A stretch of 64,000 nt of DNA from JADGRF01 sp035274465 (GTDB lineage Bacteria; Myxococcota_A; Polyangia; Polyangiales; JAFGIB01). Positions 54,663 to 64,000 of the stretch are shown piece after piece. Numbering within the stretch: position 1 is the first letter of the stretch; the number at the start of each line of letters is the position of its first letter. Under the pieces are notes generated by a model. It searched no databases. It had not been told where the DNA came from and saw only the letters and a list, made by a program, of their open reading frames with translations. The position numbers and the translations under genes were made by a program. The DNA is taken from positions 20,852-84,851 of the forward strand of contig DATEOF010000467.1 of assembly GCA_035274465.1 (NCBI GenBank), read 5' to 3'.

Positions 54663-55562
54663 ATGTTCAATCCCAAGCTGCTCGGTCTGCTGCTATTGGT
54701 GAGCTGCGCTGCCGATGTGAGGAGCGACGCTCCAGACGTGGAGTCACTCTCGATCCGCCGCTCGATCTGTGGTTTCTCCCACCCCGAGAGCGTGGCCGCC
54801 GCGCGGGGCCGCTACTTCGTCTCGAATATCGGAGCGGAGCTGGATCCGACCGCGGCCGACGCGGATGGTTTCATCAGCGAGCTCGACCGCCACGGCGAGA
54901 TCCTCGCGTTGCGCGCGTTTGCGCCGCTCGATGCGCCCAAGGGTCTGGCTGTCGTGGAACGCACACTCTACGTCGCCGACCTGGCGCGCGTGGTGGGCTT
55001 CGACATCGATTCGCACGAGCGCGTGTTCGAGGCCAGCGTGACCGGTGACACGCCGGTCCTGCTGAATGATCTGGCCGTCGTCGACACGCACACCCTCTGG
55101 GTCTCGGATACGCTCGGCAACGCGCTGTGGCGCCTGGATCTGCCGAGCGCCGGGCTGACGCCGATCGCACACGACGTGCTCGGCGCGAACGGCATCGCGA
55201 TCGATCACGCGCGCGGGCGCGCCTACGTCGTGGGAGTCGGGGCGGACTTTGGAGGCGGTGGGTTGTACGAGCTCGCCCTGGACGGCAACGGTGGAGCGCG
55301 CGAGATCGACGGCCCATTCGGAGTGCTCGATGGCCTGGCCTTGCTCCACGACGGCCGGCTGATCGCGTCCGACTGGGTCGAGCTGGAGCAGCCGGCCGCG
55401 GGCGAGTTGATCACGTTCACCCGCGCGGGCAAGCGGCAACGGACCGTGCGACTCGCCGAGGAGCTCCACGGACCCGCGGATTTCTACTACGACGCCCGCG
55501 CCGAGCTGCTCTGGGTTCCGGCCATGGCCGACAACTGCGTGCGCGTGGTCCCCGTGCCGTAG
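54663..55562 (+). CDS. SMP-30/NHL-type beta-propeller lipoprotein
   Basis: A 299-residue lipoprotein with lipobox LVSC (Cys15). Evenly spaced repeats such as PKGLAVVERTLYVADLARV, NDLAVVDTHTLWVSDTLGN, NGIAIDHARGRAYVVGVG and DGLALLHDGRLIASDW describe a six-bladed propeller of the SMP-30/NHL type. The family includes lactonases; lactonase metal ligands are not clear here. The paired regulator suggests inducible expression. It ends one base before the convergent oxidoreductase gene. Confidence 0.78.
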   Translation: MFNPKLLGLLLLVSCAADVRSDAPDVESLSIRRSICGFSHPESVAAARGRYFVSNIGAELDPTAADADGFISELDRHGEILALRAFAPLDAPKGLAVVERTLYVADLARVVGFDIDSHERVFEASVTGDTPVLLNDLAVVDTHTLWVSDTLGNALWRLDLPSAGLTPIAHDVLGANGIAIDHARGRAYVVGVGADFGGGGLYELALDGNGGAREIDGPFGVLDGLALLHDGRLIASDWVELEQPAAGELITFTRAGKRQRTVRLAEELHGPADFYYDARAELLWVPAMADNCVRVVPVP

Positions 55563-55563
55563 G

Positions 55564-56541
55564 TCACGATACGCGCACGACGATCTTTCCGCGCGCCGCC
55601 CCGGACTCCAGCAGCTGGTGAGCCGACACGATATCTTCGAACTCGAAGACGTGGGCCGGGGCGGCGCGGTAGAGGTTCTGTTCCGTGCGCGCGACGAAAT
55701 CGGCGAAGGGGATCTGCGAAAGTGGCAGGTCCGGCGTGCCGAACATGAACGCGCTGGCGAAGAAGCTGAGTTGGACGCCGCGGGGCATTTGGCCGAGCGG
55801 GTCGAGCGTCAGCGGGGCGGCGCCGCCGAGGAAACCTGCGAGCGCAACGCGGCCTCGGTAGCGCGGCATCTGCAGCGAGTCCGCGACGGTCGTGCTGCCG
55901 ACGATGTCGAGCACCGCGTCGACGCCTCGCGGGCTGCGGCGGCGAACCTCGGAGGCGAGGGTGGGCTCTTCGAGCAGCGGTTGGGCACCGAGCGCTTCGA
56001 GGATTTGCCGCTTGTCCGAGGATCGCGTGGTCGCATACACGCTGGCGCCGAGCTCGCGGGCGATGTTGATCGCGGCCTGACCCAGCGCCGATGTGCCGCC
56101 GCGTACGACGAGCGTCTCTCCGCTGCGCAGCTCGAGGTTGTGCCGCAGCAGCGTCCAGGCGGTCGCATAGGATTCCGGGAGCGCAGCCAGTCGTGTCCAG
56201 TCGAGGCTCGAGTGGATGGGCACGACGTGGTGGTTCGGTACGCGCACGTACTGCGCGTAGGTGCCGTCGATGCTGCGGCCCATGCCGCCCATCAAGGCGA
56301 AGACACTTTGCCCGCGCACCAGGCCGCTCGTGCCCGGTTCAGACACTTCACCGGCGCACTCGATGCCGGTGACGCTCGCGACGTCGCCCCATATCCCGCG
56401 GCGGAAGTACGCCTCGGCGTGGTTCACGCCGAACGCGCGCACGCGGACTATCAGCGTGTCGGCTTCGGGCTCGGGGGTAGGCCGCTCCTCGATCCGGAGC
56501 ACCTCGGGCCCTCCGTACTCGGAGATCACGATGGCTTTCAT
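55564..56541 (-). CDS. Zinc-free quinone oxidoreductase (MDR superfamily)
   Basis: A 325-residue NADPH:quinone reductase-type protein starting MKAIVISEYGGPEVLRIEER. The GroES-like domain has GIECAGEVSEPG and the Rossmann part VVRGGTSALGQAAINIAREL; the catalytic-zinc ligands of alcohol dehydrogenases are absent. It probably reduces quinones or alkenals with NADPH, a detoxification role. It follows the ECF sigma gene by two bases and is therefore likely under its control. The longer frame upstream is antisense-type background. Confidence 0.87.
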   Translation of the reverse strand: MKAIVISEYGGPEVLRIEERPTPEPEADTLIVRVRAFGVNHAEAYFRRGIWGDVASVTGIECAGEVSEPGTSGLVRGQSVFALMGGMGRSIDGTYAQYVRVPNHHVVPIHSSLDWTRLAALPESYATAWTLLRHNLELRSGETLVVRGGTSALGQAAINIARELGASVYATTRSSDKRQILEALGAQPLLEEPTLASEVRRRSPRGVDAVLDIVGSTTVADSLQMPRYRGRVALAGFLGGAAPLTLDPLGQMPRGVQLSFFASAFMFGTPDLPLSQIPFADFVARTEQNLYRAAPAHVFEFEDIVSAHQLLESGAARGKIVVRVS

Positions 56542-56543
56542 GG

Positions 56544-57368
56544 TCAACTCCGCAGCAATTCGAGCTGTTCGGAGCCGACCAGTTCGCGCAGCTTGTCGAT
56601 GAGTGTCTGGGGGGCGAGGTAGATCGCCGGGCCGCGGAGGACGTCCGCGACGCGCAGCAGGTGGTCGATGTCGTCTGCCGCGCGCGCGAGGCTCGGACGC
56701 GTGCGCTGCCCGGACAGGTCGAGCTGGCCCGGCACGACGATCCCACGCTCGACCGCTGCAGCGGTCTGCCGCGCACACCGGCAGGGGTTCTCGCCGGCGT
56801 ACACGCCGCAGAAGCTGCGCATGAACGCGTAGAGTCTGTGGCGCGCGCGCGACAAGCGCTTCCGGAAGGTGGCCGGGTCGATCTCCAGCACCTCCGCTGC
56901 GGTCTCGCCCGGGAGCTCGAAGATGTCACCGAGCACGTAGGCAATGCGGTGGTCGCGATCCAGGCCGAGCAGCATGGCCTGCGTGCAGCGCAACCGTAGC
57001 TCGCGCGTGAGCGCTTCGTCCTCGGGGTCGGGCGCTGCAGGCGCGAGGCCGCTGCGCAAACGCTGCTCGAGGGTCTCGAAGTCGATGGTCTCGCGCCGCC
57101 CGCGCCTGATCCGCTTGAGGTGATTGGCCGCGATCCTCCACACCCATGTGCGCAGGCTGCTCTCGCCGCGAAACGAGCCCAGGTGGGTCAGCACGATCAC
57201 GAGGATCTCCTGTGCGGCGTCCTCGGCATCTGCGGGATGGCCCAGCATCCGCAGCGACAGCCCGTACACGTCATGCTGCACGGCTTCGAGCACGTCCCGC
57301 GCCGCTGCCCTGTCCCCGGCTGCGGCGGCCCGCACGCGTTCCGCGAGGTCTACGTCGACTTTGGTCAT
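56544..57368 (-). CDS. ECF sigma factor with Cys-containing C-terminal extension
   Basis: A 274-residue ECF-type sigma factor: sigma2 (LEAVQHDVYGLSLRMLGHPA, AEDAAQEILVIVLTHLGSF, SLRTWVWRIAANHLKRI) to about residue 90 and sigma4 (LDRDHRIAYVLGDIFELPGE, LEIDPATFRKRLSRARHRLY) to about 180. About 95 extra residues follow, starting FCGVYAGENPCRCARQ, a three-Cys motif C-x7-C-x-C that might bind metal or sense redox. Such extensions are known in some ECF groups. No separate anti-sigma gene is adjacent. Gene order with a quinone reductase and a divergent katG suggests an oxidative or electrophile stress response. Confidence 0.85.
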   Translation of the reverse strand: MTKVDVDLAERVRAAAAGDRAAARDVLEAVQHDVYGLSLRMLGHPADAEDAAQEILVIVLTHLGSFRGESSLRTWVWRIAANHLKRIRRGRRETIDFETLEQRLRSGLAPAAPDPEDEALTRELRLRCTQAMLLGLDRDHRIAYVLGDIFELPGETAAEVLEIDPATFRKRLSRARHRLYAFMRSFCGVYAGENPCRCARQTAAAVERGIVVPGQLDLSGQRTRPSLARAADDIDHLLRVADVLRGPAIYLAPQTLIDKLRELVGSEQLELLRS

Positions 57369-57456
57369 GCAGCTTGGAGCCCCGGCAGGGGGGTGGTGTG
57401 ACCCGAAAAATGCTTGAGCGCCGGCGATTCACGCCACTACGATGCTGTTCACCGCC

Positions 57457-59628
<2,172 letters not shown>

Positions 59629-59634
59629 CGCAGC

Positions 59635-60366
59635 TCAGATGATCATGCAGGTGCCGAATTCGCAGCGAACACAGCGCCGGCCGCACATGCCGCAGTTGTT
59701 GGCGTCGGTCCAGGCCTCGGTCTCACAGCCGTTGTCCGGGTCGTGATCGCAGTCGATTTCGGGGTACGCGTGGACCGCGCAGGTAATCTCGCAGACGCCC
59801 GCGTTGCAGGTGGCAGACATCGCATCGTGGCCCATGGTGTGGCACAGGCGAGCGCAGGCGCCGCAGTTGTTCAGATCGGTCTGAAGGTCGACCTCGCAAC
59901 CATTGGCCGCCACGCCGTCGCAGTCTGCGCGGCCGGTCCTGCACTGCGCCACCGGTTTACCGTCGCGACACTGGCAATCGTCGGCCTGGCAGGCGACGTC
60001 GCAGCTACCGCAGTGCGCGCGATCGCGTCGCAAATCAGCCTCGCAGCCATTGGCGGCGTCACCGTCGCAGTCGGCAGTGGCCGGTGCGCACGCGTTTGGC
60101 AGCGTGCTGGGTGGACCCGCGTCCCGTGCGGGCGGCCCGGCATCTGGCTCGGGTGGGTCCGGATCCGGCGTGCGTGGACCCGCATCGGGTTCTGGTGGCG
60201 GTTCGCTCGCATCGGGCTCCTGCTCGACTGCGGGGGGCGTGGCGGGCGGCTCGTCGGTGTTCGCCGGCGGTTTTCCGACCGACAGCGGGAGATCGCTGCC
60301 GAGGTAGAGGTCCGCAGGGGTTGCGCACGCTGCCAGGCAGATCGCGAGACAGATCAGGCGCCTCAT
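59635..60366 (-). CDS. Cys-rich repeat lipoprotein
   Basis: A 243-residue lipoprotein: lipobox LAAC (Cys14), then a Pro/Asp/Glu-rich stalk to about residue 90, then cysteine repeats of the form DCDGDAANGCEADL with HCGSCDVAC, and later DCDGVAANGCEVDL with NCGACARLC, and DCDHDPDNGCETEA with NCGMCGRRC. At least three units are clear. These resemble the Asp/Cys repeats of many myxobacterial secreted proteins. The ATG overlaps the stop of the anti-sigma-like gene by four bases, linking it to the ECF locus. Confidence 0.8.
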   Translation of the reverse strand: MRRLICLAICLAACATPADLYLGSDLPLSVGKPPANTDEPPATPPAVEQEPDASEPPPEPDAGPRTPDPDPPEPDAGPPARDAGPPSTLPNACAPATADCDGDAANGCEADLRRDRAHCGSCDVACQADDCQCRDGKPVAQCRTGRADCDGVAANGCEVDLQTDLNNCGACARLCHTMGHDAMSATCNAGVCEITCAVHAYPEIDCDHDPDNGCETEAWTDANNCGMCGRRCVRCEFGTCMII

Positions 60367-61085
60367 GGCTGGTCCACCAGCGCCGTGCAGGCGGCGCGCA
60401 CGCGTTCGGCGAGCACGGAGCGCGGAGCGCGCGCCAAGAATTGGGCGCGTTCGTGCGGGGCGGCGGCGTGACCTTCGCCGCACAGCGCCAGCACGCGCAG
60501 CGCGCGCCGCTCCTCCGCGAGCACGCCGCCTTCGGCCGGCGCCGACTCGGAGAGTCGGCGCAGCGCATCGCGGTAGCGACCGCTGCGCACCATGCCGTCG
60601 ACTGCAGCCAGCAGCTGCAGCTCGTTGCGCAGCGCGGCATCCGAGTCCGCTGCGAGCTTGCGCGCGTGGGCGGGCTTCGAGCTCTGCGCACGCAGCGCGT
60701 GGCGTGGCGTGGCGGCGTTTGCGCCTTCGTCGGCCGGCATGGCGCGAGTGACATCCGGCACGGGAGGCTGCACGGGCGCGGACTGCGTCGCAGGCGCAGA
60801 CTTGGGCCGGGGCTCCATTCGCAGCTGCCACATACCGGCGGCCAGGACCGCGATCGCTCCGGCGCCGAGTGCGAGCTTCACACCCAGCGACAGGCGTACG
60901 CCAGCCTTCAACGCTGGCGCCGCCGCGAGCGATCTCGCGGCCAGCTGCGGAAGGTTCGTCACACCGTGCGCGGCGAGCGCGCTGCGAAGCGCAGCGTCGG
61001 CGCTCGCTCGGCGTTCGGGCTCGGGATCGTCGAGCGTGCGCGCGAGGTCGAGCAAGCGCCGCGCGTGTGGGGGCAGCTCATCCAC
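60363..61085 (-). CDS. Membrane anti-sigma-like protein
   Basis: A 240-residue protein with a cytoplasmic helical N terminus (LPPHARRLLDLARTLDD, about residues 4-20), one transmembrane helix near 65-87 (LSLGVKLALGAGAIAVLAAGM) and a Pro-rich then helical periplasmic part. The plan and the position directly after the ECF sigma gene (8-base overlap) are those of an anti-sigma factor, though no ZAS or RskA motif is obvious. It overlaps the Cys-rich lipoprotein gene by ATGA. It probably tethers the sigma factor until a surface signal arrives. Confidence 0.65.
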   Translation of the reverse strand: MDELPPHARRLLDLARTLDDPEPERRASADAALRSALAAHGVTNLPQLAARSLAAAPALKAGVRLSLGVKLALGAGAIAVLAAGMWQLRMEPRPKSAPATQSAPVQPPVPDVTRAMPADEGANAATPRHALRAQSSKPAHARKLAADSDAALRNELQLLAAVDGMVRSGRYRDALRRLSESAPAEGGVLAEERRALRVLALCGEGHAAAPHERAQFLARAPRSVLAERVRAACTALVDQP

Positions 61086-61755
61086 GACCGGCCTCCGCTC
61101 CTGGCCGAGCCAGCCAGGCCACGAACTCGGCCCGTCCGGCGCGCAGCCACGAGTACACGGTGTTCACGTTGGCCGACATGGCTTGCGCGATCTCCGGCGC
61201 CGTCATCTGTTCCAACTCTGCCATCACGAACACCGCGCGACGGTTGTCGTCCAGACGGTCGAGAAATGCGTGCAGGATGTGCCGAGATTCCTGGCGAGCT
61301 GCCTCTTCGAAGGGTCCGGGCTGTGCAGCCTGGAACCGTTCCTCGTGCAGTGGCTCGAGCGGCCCGCGCCGCCGCGAGCTGCGCCGGTAGTTGCTGGCAA
61401 CGCGCAGCAGGATCGCCGATAGCCAAGCTTTGACGTGTGTGCCGGAAAACTCGTCGATGCGTCGCAGCACCACGAGGTACACGTCCTGCAGCGCATCTTC
61501 GACGGACGCATCCGCGACACCCAACCGACGCAGGTTGCGAAAAACGAAGTCGAAGTGCTCGCGGTAGAGTGCATGAAACCGCTCACGTTGATCGGCCGTG
61601 AGGTCGACCGCGCGCATGCCCGAGGCTGGAGCCGTAGTGCCTGATTGCCCTATGTCCGGGGCGGCCGAATTCCGTGCGTGCGGGCGCAACCGAATGCCGC
61701 TCTCGGCAGCGCTCGAGACGGGCGGCGCTTGGTCGGTGTCGAGCGTGCGACGCAT
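61078..61755 (-). CDS. ECF sigma factor
   Basis: An ECF sigma factor of 225 residues if started at MRRTLDTDQ (61755), or 179 if started at MRAVDLTADQ (61617). Sigma2 is LYREHFDFVFRNLRRLG with ASVEDALQDVYLVVLRRI, sigma4 is LDDNRRAVFVMAELEQMTA and SANVNTVYSWLRAGRAEF. It heads an operon with an anti-sigma-like membrane protein and a Cys-rich lipoprotein, the standard trans-envelope signalling layout. The first 46 residues of the long form are low-complexity, so the short form may be the real one. Confidence 0.85.
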   Translation of the reverse strand: MRRTLDTDQAPPVSSAAESGIRLRPHARNSAAPDIGQSGTTAPASGMRAVDLTADQRERFHALYREHFDFVFRNLRRLGVADASVEDALQDVYLVVLRRIDEFSGTHVKAWLSAILLRVASNYRRSSRRRGPLEPLHEERFQAAQPGPFEEAARQESRHILHAFLDRLDDNRRAVFVMAELEQMTAPEIAQAMSANVNTVYSWLRAGRAEFVAWLARPGAEAGRG

Positions 61756-61786
61756 CGGTTGCGTATAGCGCGAGCGGCCAAAGTGA

Positions 61787-62941
61787 TCACTCGAAGACAT
61801 ATGCAAACTCGGCCGAGATGCGCAGCGCGAGCGGGGCAGCGCGGAAAATCGGGACATCGCCGGACGGGGTACGCAACAGAAAACCCTGTCGCGACCAGGG
61901 GATGAGCGCGAGCAGCTCCAATCCCGCATACAGGCCCGCACCCAGCCCGACCGCGGCACGCGCACCTCCGCCTGCCGCGGTCCAGAGATAGTGCGCACTG
62001 TCCGGGGTCTGGATCCCGAGCGAGCGCACGCGCAGTTGCCCGTGCTCGATGGCGAGGCAGGGTGCGAACGAGATCGGCTCGCGCGTGAGCTCGAACCCGA
62101 GCGCGAAATCGCCGAGCACACCGCGGCCCTCGAGTCGCGCTGCTGGATAGCCATCGACTGTGCGCTGCGCGGCGAGCCAGAACGTCACACCGGCTGTCGC
62201 CGACAGCCGCCCGAACTTGACGAGTAAGCGCGGAGCGAGCCCGAATGCAGGCTCCGCCGGCAGTGTGCCCACGTCGAGCCTCACACTCGCGCCCACACCG
62301 AAGCTGAACACCGGCGCTGGGCCGGTGTCACGTTCCGGCAACCCGGTGGACGGTGGCTCGGAGGAAGGAGTAGGAACCGGCGCCTTGCGTGGAGCGCTGG
62401 ATGGAGGATTGTTCGCTGCCGCTGTTGGCTGCGAATCTGTCGACGCAGGTGGTGCTGTCGCTGATGGCGGCGGAGCCTCGATGCGCTGTGCGTCGAGCAG
62501 CGCGAGGACGATCAGGACCCCCGCGGTATCGACCAGCGTCTCGCAGCTCGCAGCATCGACGATGCGCTGTGCTGCGGCGCCCCGTACCTCGAGGGACAAC
62601 TCCAGCCGGAAACCCGTGGCTTTGCGCTGCACGTTCGCGGCTCCCGACCACGTCTGCTCCGAGAGCTGACGCTCGGCTAATTGCGCGCGCACGCGCGGCA
62701 GCACGTCCGACGCTGGGGGACACCCGGCTGGAGCATTCCAGGTCAATGGCACTTCGGACTGCGCGATCGCCGCCGCGGGCCCGACCAGGGCGCCGCCCAT
62801 GGCTGCAAGAAGCCAGCTGGCGAGCGAGCGCAGGGTGCGTCCTTTCGACACGGCCGTAGAGGAGCGTGGCAGGACGGCACTGGCAAGCCGGATCGTGACA
62901 CTCCGATTTTTTCCGGAGTCTGCCACGGATCCAAACAGCAT
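61787..62941 (-). CDS. Exported envelope protein, probable outer-membrane barrel
   Basis: A 384-residue protein. The N-terminal 45 residues may be too long; a GTG at 62851 gives a clean signal peptide ending AAAIAQ. The mature protein starts VPLTWNAPAGCPPASDVLPR, a motif I recognise only as recurrent in myxobacterial envelope proteins, followed by a Pro/Ser/Ala linker (about 150-200) and a beta-rich half ending LRISAEFAYVFE with an aromatic final residue pair. It lies upstream of the ECF operon on the same strand, with a 31-base gap, and may be its surface sensor or target. Function unknown. Confidence 0.6.
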   Translation of the reverse strand: MLFGSVADSGKNRSVTIRLASAVLPRSSTAVSKGRTLRSLASWLLAAMGGALVGPAAAIAQSEVPLTWNAPAGCPPASDVLPRVRAQLAERQLSEQTWSGAANVQRKATGFRLELSLEVRGAAAQRIVDAASCETLVDTAGVLIVLALLDAQRIEAPPPSATAPPASTDSQPTAAANNPPSSAPRKAPVPTPSSEPPSTGLPERDTGPAPVFSFGVGASVRLDVGTLPAEPAFGLAPRLLVKFGRLSATAGVTFWLAAQRTVDGYPAARLEGRGVLGDFALGFELTREPISFAPCLAIEHGQLRVRSLGIQTPDSAHYLWTAAGGGARAAVGLGAGLYAGLELLALIPWSRQGFLLRTPSGDVPIFRAAPLALRISAEFAYVFE

Positions 62942-63004
62942 CGGACATTGGGCTGAGGGACGCGGTCGCGCATTTCAGGCGCGGCGGTGCGCCGTGCAGA
63001 CGAA

Positions 63005-63766
63005 ATGTCGAAGACCCTGTTTCATCCCGCGCTGACGTTGCTCGCGAGCGGCGCGCTCCTGCTCGCGGCGGATCGTGCCCGTGCTTTTTCTGACCCGCTT
63101 TCGTATGCCGATGCAGTCGATGTGGGTGGGGGCGGCGGACGCTGGTTCACGGGTTCGGTGGCGGACGGCTTCGGATGCGACGTGTGTCACGAAGGGGGAG
63201 CTCCGGCGGACCTCGCGATCCGAGGTTTGCCGACCGATGGCTTCGCGCCCGGCCGGGCCTACGAGGTCGACGTGAGTTGGCCGTTCAACCTCGAGAACGC
63301 GGCGCTGATCGCCGAGTTCGTCGACGAACAACGGCACGCGGTGGGGACGATCGCGCTGCCCCGTCCGGAGGCGATGAAGCCGACCGAGCTGTGCGACGCC
63401 GAAGAAGGTGGCGCGCCGCCGAGCGAGGTCCACGCCACGGAGGATGGACGCACGCTGCTGAGCGTGGTGGATTGCGGCGCGAAGACGCTGCGGTTCCAGT
63501 GGACCGCGCCGCTGACAGCTGCGAGCGCAGTCTGGTTCGACCTGGGGTTCGTGGCCTCGAACGAGGATACCACGCCGGCCGGCGACGGCGTCACGATGGT
63601 GAGGCGGCCCCTCACCGGGGCACGCACCGAGCTCGGCACCCAGACGATCGCGCAGGGCTGCTCGGCGGCGCCTGGTCTTCAACACGGCTTTAGCTGGCTT
63701 TGCCCGTTGCTCGCGCTCTCGGCGCTACGCGTGCGAGCCCGACATCGGAGAAGGAGCTGGTCATGA
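63005..63766 (+). CDS. Secreted CxxCH protein with MYXO-CTERM-like tail
   Basis: A 253-residue protein with signal peptide (to about RARAF). The mature region carries GCDVCHEGG near residue 58, a single c-type heme or metal motif CxxCH, then a beta-rich domain (VDVSWPFNLENAALIAEFVD; VWFDLGFVAS). The tail reads GCSAAPGLQHGFSWLCPLLA, LSALRVRARHRRR: a Cys motif, a hydrophobic helix and a basic cluster, as in MYXO-CTERM sorting signals that place proteins on the myxobacterial surface. The stop overlaps the next gene by four bases. Confidence 0.75.
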   Translation: MSKTLFHPALTLLASGALLLAADRARAFSDPLSYADAVDVGGGGGRWFTGSVADGFGCDVCHEGGAPADLAIRGLPTDGFAPGRAYEVDVSWPFNLENAALIAEFVDEQRHAVGTIALPRPEAMKPTELCDAEEGGAPPSEVHATEDGRTLLSVVDCGAKTLRFQWTAPLTAASAVWFDLGFVASNEDTTPAGDGVTMVRRPLTGARTELGTQTIAQGCSAAPGLQHGFSWLCPLLALSALRVRARHRRRSWS

Positions 63767-64000
63767 ACCCGCCAAGGTACCTGCTCGGAGTGTGCTTGCT
63801 GTGCGTGGCGTGCGTCGATGCCCGCGCGAAGGAGCCGCAGGGCGCCGCAGAGTTTTCGGCGGGCGCGCAGCTGTCTAGCGCCGATTTTGCGCAGACCGGG
63901 CCGGTGCCACCGGCGCGCGGGGGCATCGCTGGCGCGGGCATCGCCCCGAGCGGTCCGCCCGCGACCGGTCCAGTCGGCGCGGCCGGCGTAAATGCCGTCC
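63763..64000 (+). CDS. Lipoprotein, 5' part, cut by window end
   Basis: The frame starts MNPPRYLLGVCLLCVACVDA with lipobox CVAC, followed by Lys/Glu and then Ala/Gly/Pro-rich sequence (PPARGGIAGAGIAPSGPP) up to the window edge. The ATG overlaps the previous stop by four bases. It is probably another stalked surface lipoprotein; the functional domain lies beyond the window. Confidence 0.75.
   Translation, partial: MNPPRYLLGVCLLCVACVDARAKEPQGAAEFSAGAQLSSADFAQTGPVPPARGGIAGAGIAPSGPPATGPVGAAGVNAV

Overview
The window is high-GC chromosomal DNA that looks like a myxobacterium of the Myxococcota (Polyangia-like). The clues are many surface lipoproteins with long Ala/Gly/Pro/Ser spacers, Cys-rich secreted repeat proteins, a MYXO-CTERM-like tail, a DUF2378-like protein, several ECF sigma factors, and GTG/TTG starts with tightly overlapping genes. 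This assignment is inferred from gene content only. High GC produces long antisense frames almost everywhere; I left those out. Layout: 1-6.2 kb holds the 5' end of an Lhr-type helicase and a glycerol ABC transporter operon in the order glpS-T-P-Q-U-V. 6.2-10.4 kb holds a lipoprotein alpha/beta hydrolase, an acyltransferase/glycosyltransferase pair, two strong inverted repeats and a VWA lipoprotein. 10.4-17.7 kb is a five-gene envelope export operon (LolD-like ATPase, two FtsX-fold permeases, LolA-like periplasmic protein, predicted outer-membrane barrel) facing a MarR-family gene across an operator-like region. 17.8-22.0 kb has a zinc-ribbon/PEGA operon converging on comEC at a hairpin that contains both stop codons. 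22.2-27.7 kb is a complete ISC iron-sulfur assembly operon led by a four-cysteine MerR-family regulator rather than IscR, followed by tRNA-Arg(CCG). 27.8-36.6 kb looks like a tRNA-associated accessory region: a recombinase remnant, a secreted astacin-like protease, a gene-poor stretch with repeats, an SDR, a delta-60-repeat protein, and two broken genes (GH13, PhoD-like) flanking an intact gapA. 36.9-45.1 kb is mostly envelope and secreted proteins: a DUF1259/propeller/barrel operon, an SGNH esterase, a cytochrome c lipoprotein, an ArnT-like glycosyltransferase and a pectinacetylesterase-family lipoprotein. 45.2-57.4 kb holds housekeeping and stress functions: YdeP-like molybdoprotein, Nudix, RpiB-like, E2-like acyltransferase, HPF, CBS, a beta-CASP nuclease with a P-loop ATPase, an XRE regulator facing a propeller lipoprotein, a quinone reductase and an ECF sigma factor. 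57.4-64 kb has katG, an ECF sigma/anti-sigma-like/Cys-rich lipoprotein operon, an envelope protein, and a CxxCH protein with a MYXO-CTERM-like tail overlapping a truncated lipoprotein gene. The points most worth checking are the MerR-ISC arrangement, the LolD/FtsX/LolA/barrel operon, the two ECF sigma loci, the DUF1259 trio, and the inverted repeats at 8.7-8.9 kb and 19.65 kb. I saw no CRISPR array, rRNA, replication origin, complete insertion sequence or large secondary-metabolite cluster.
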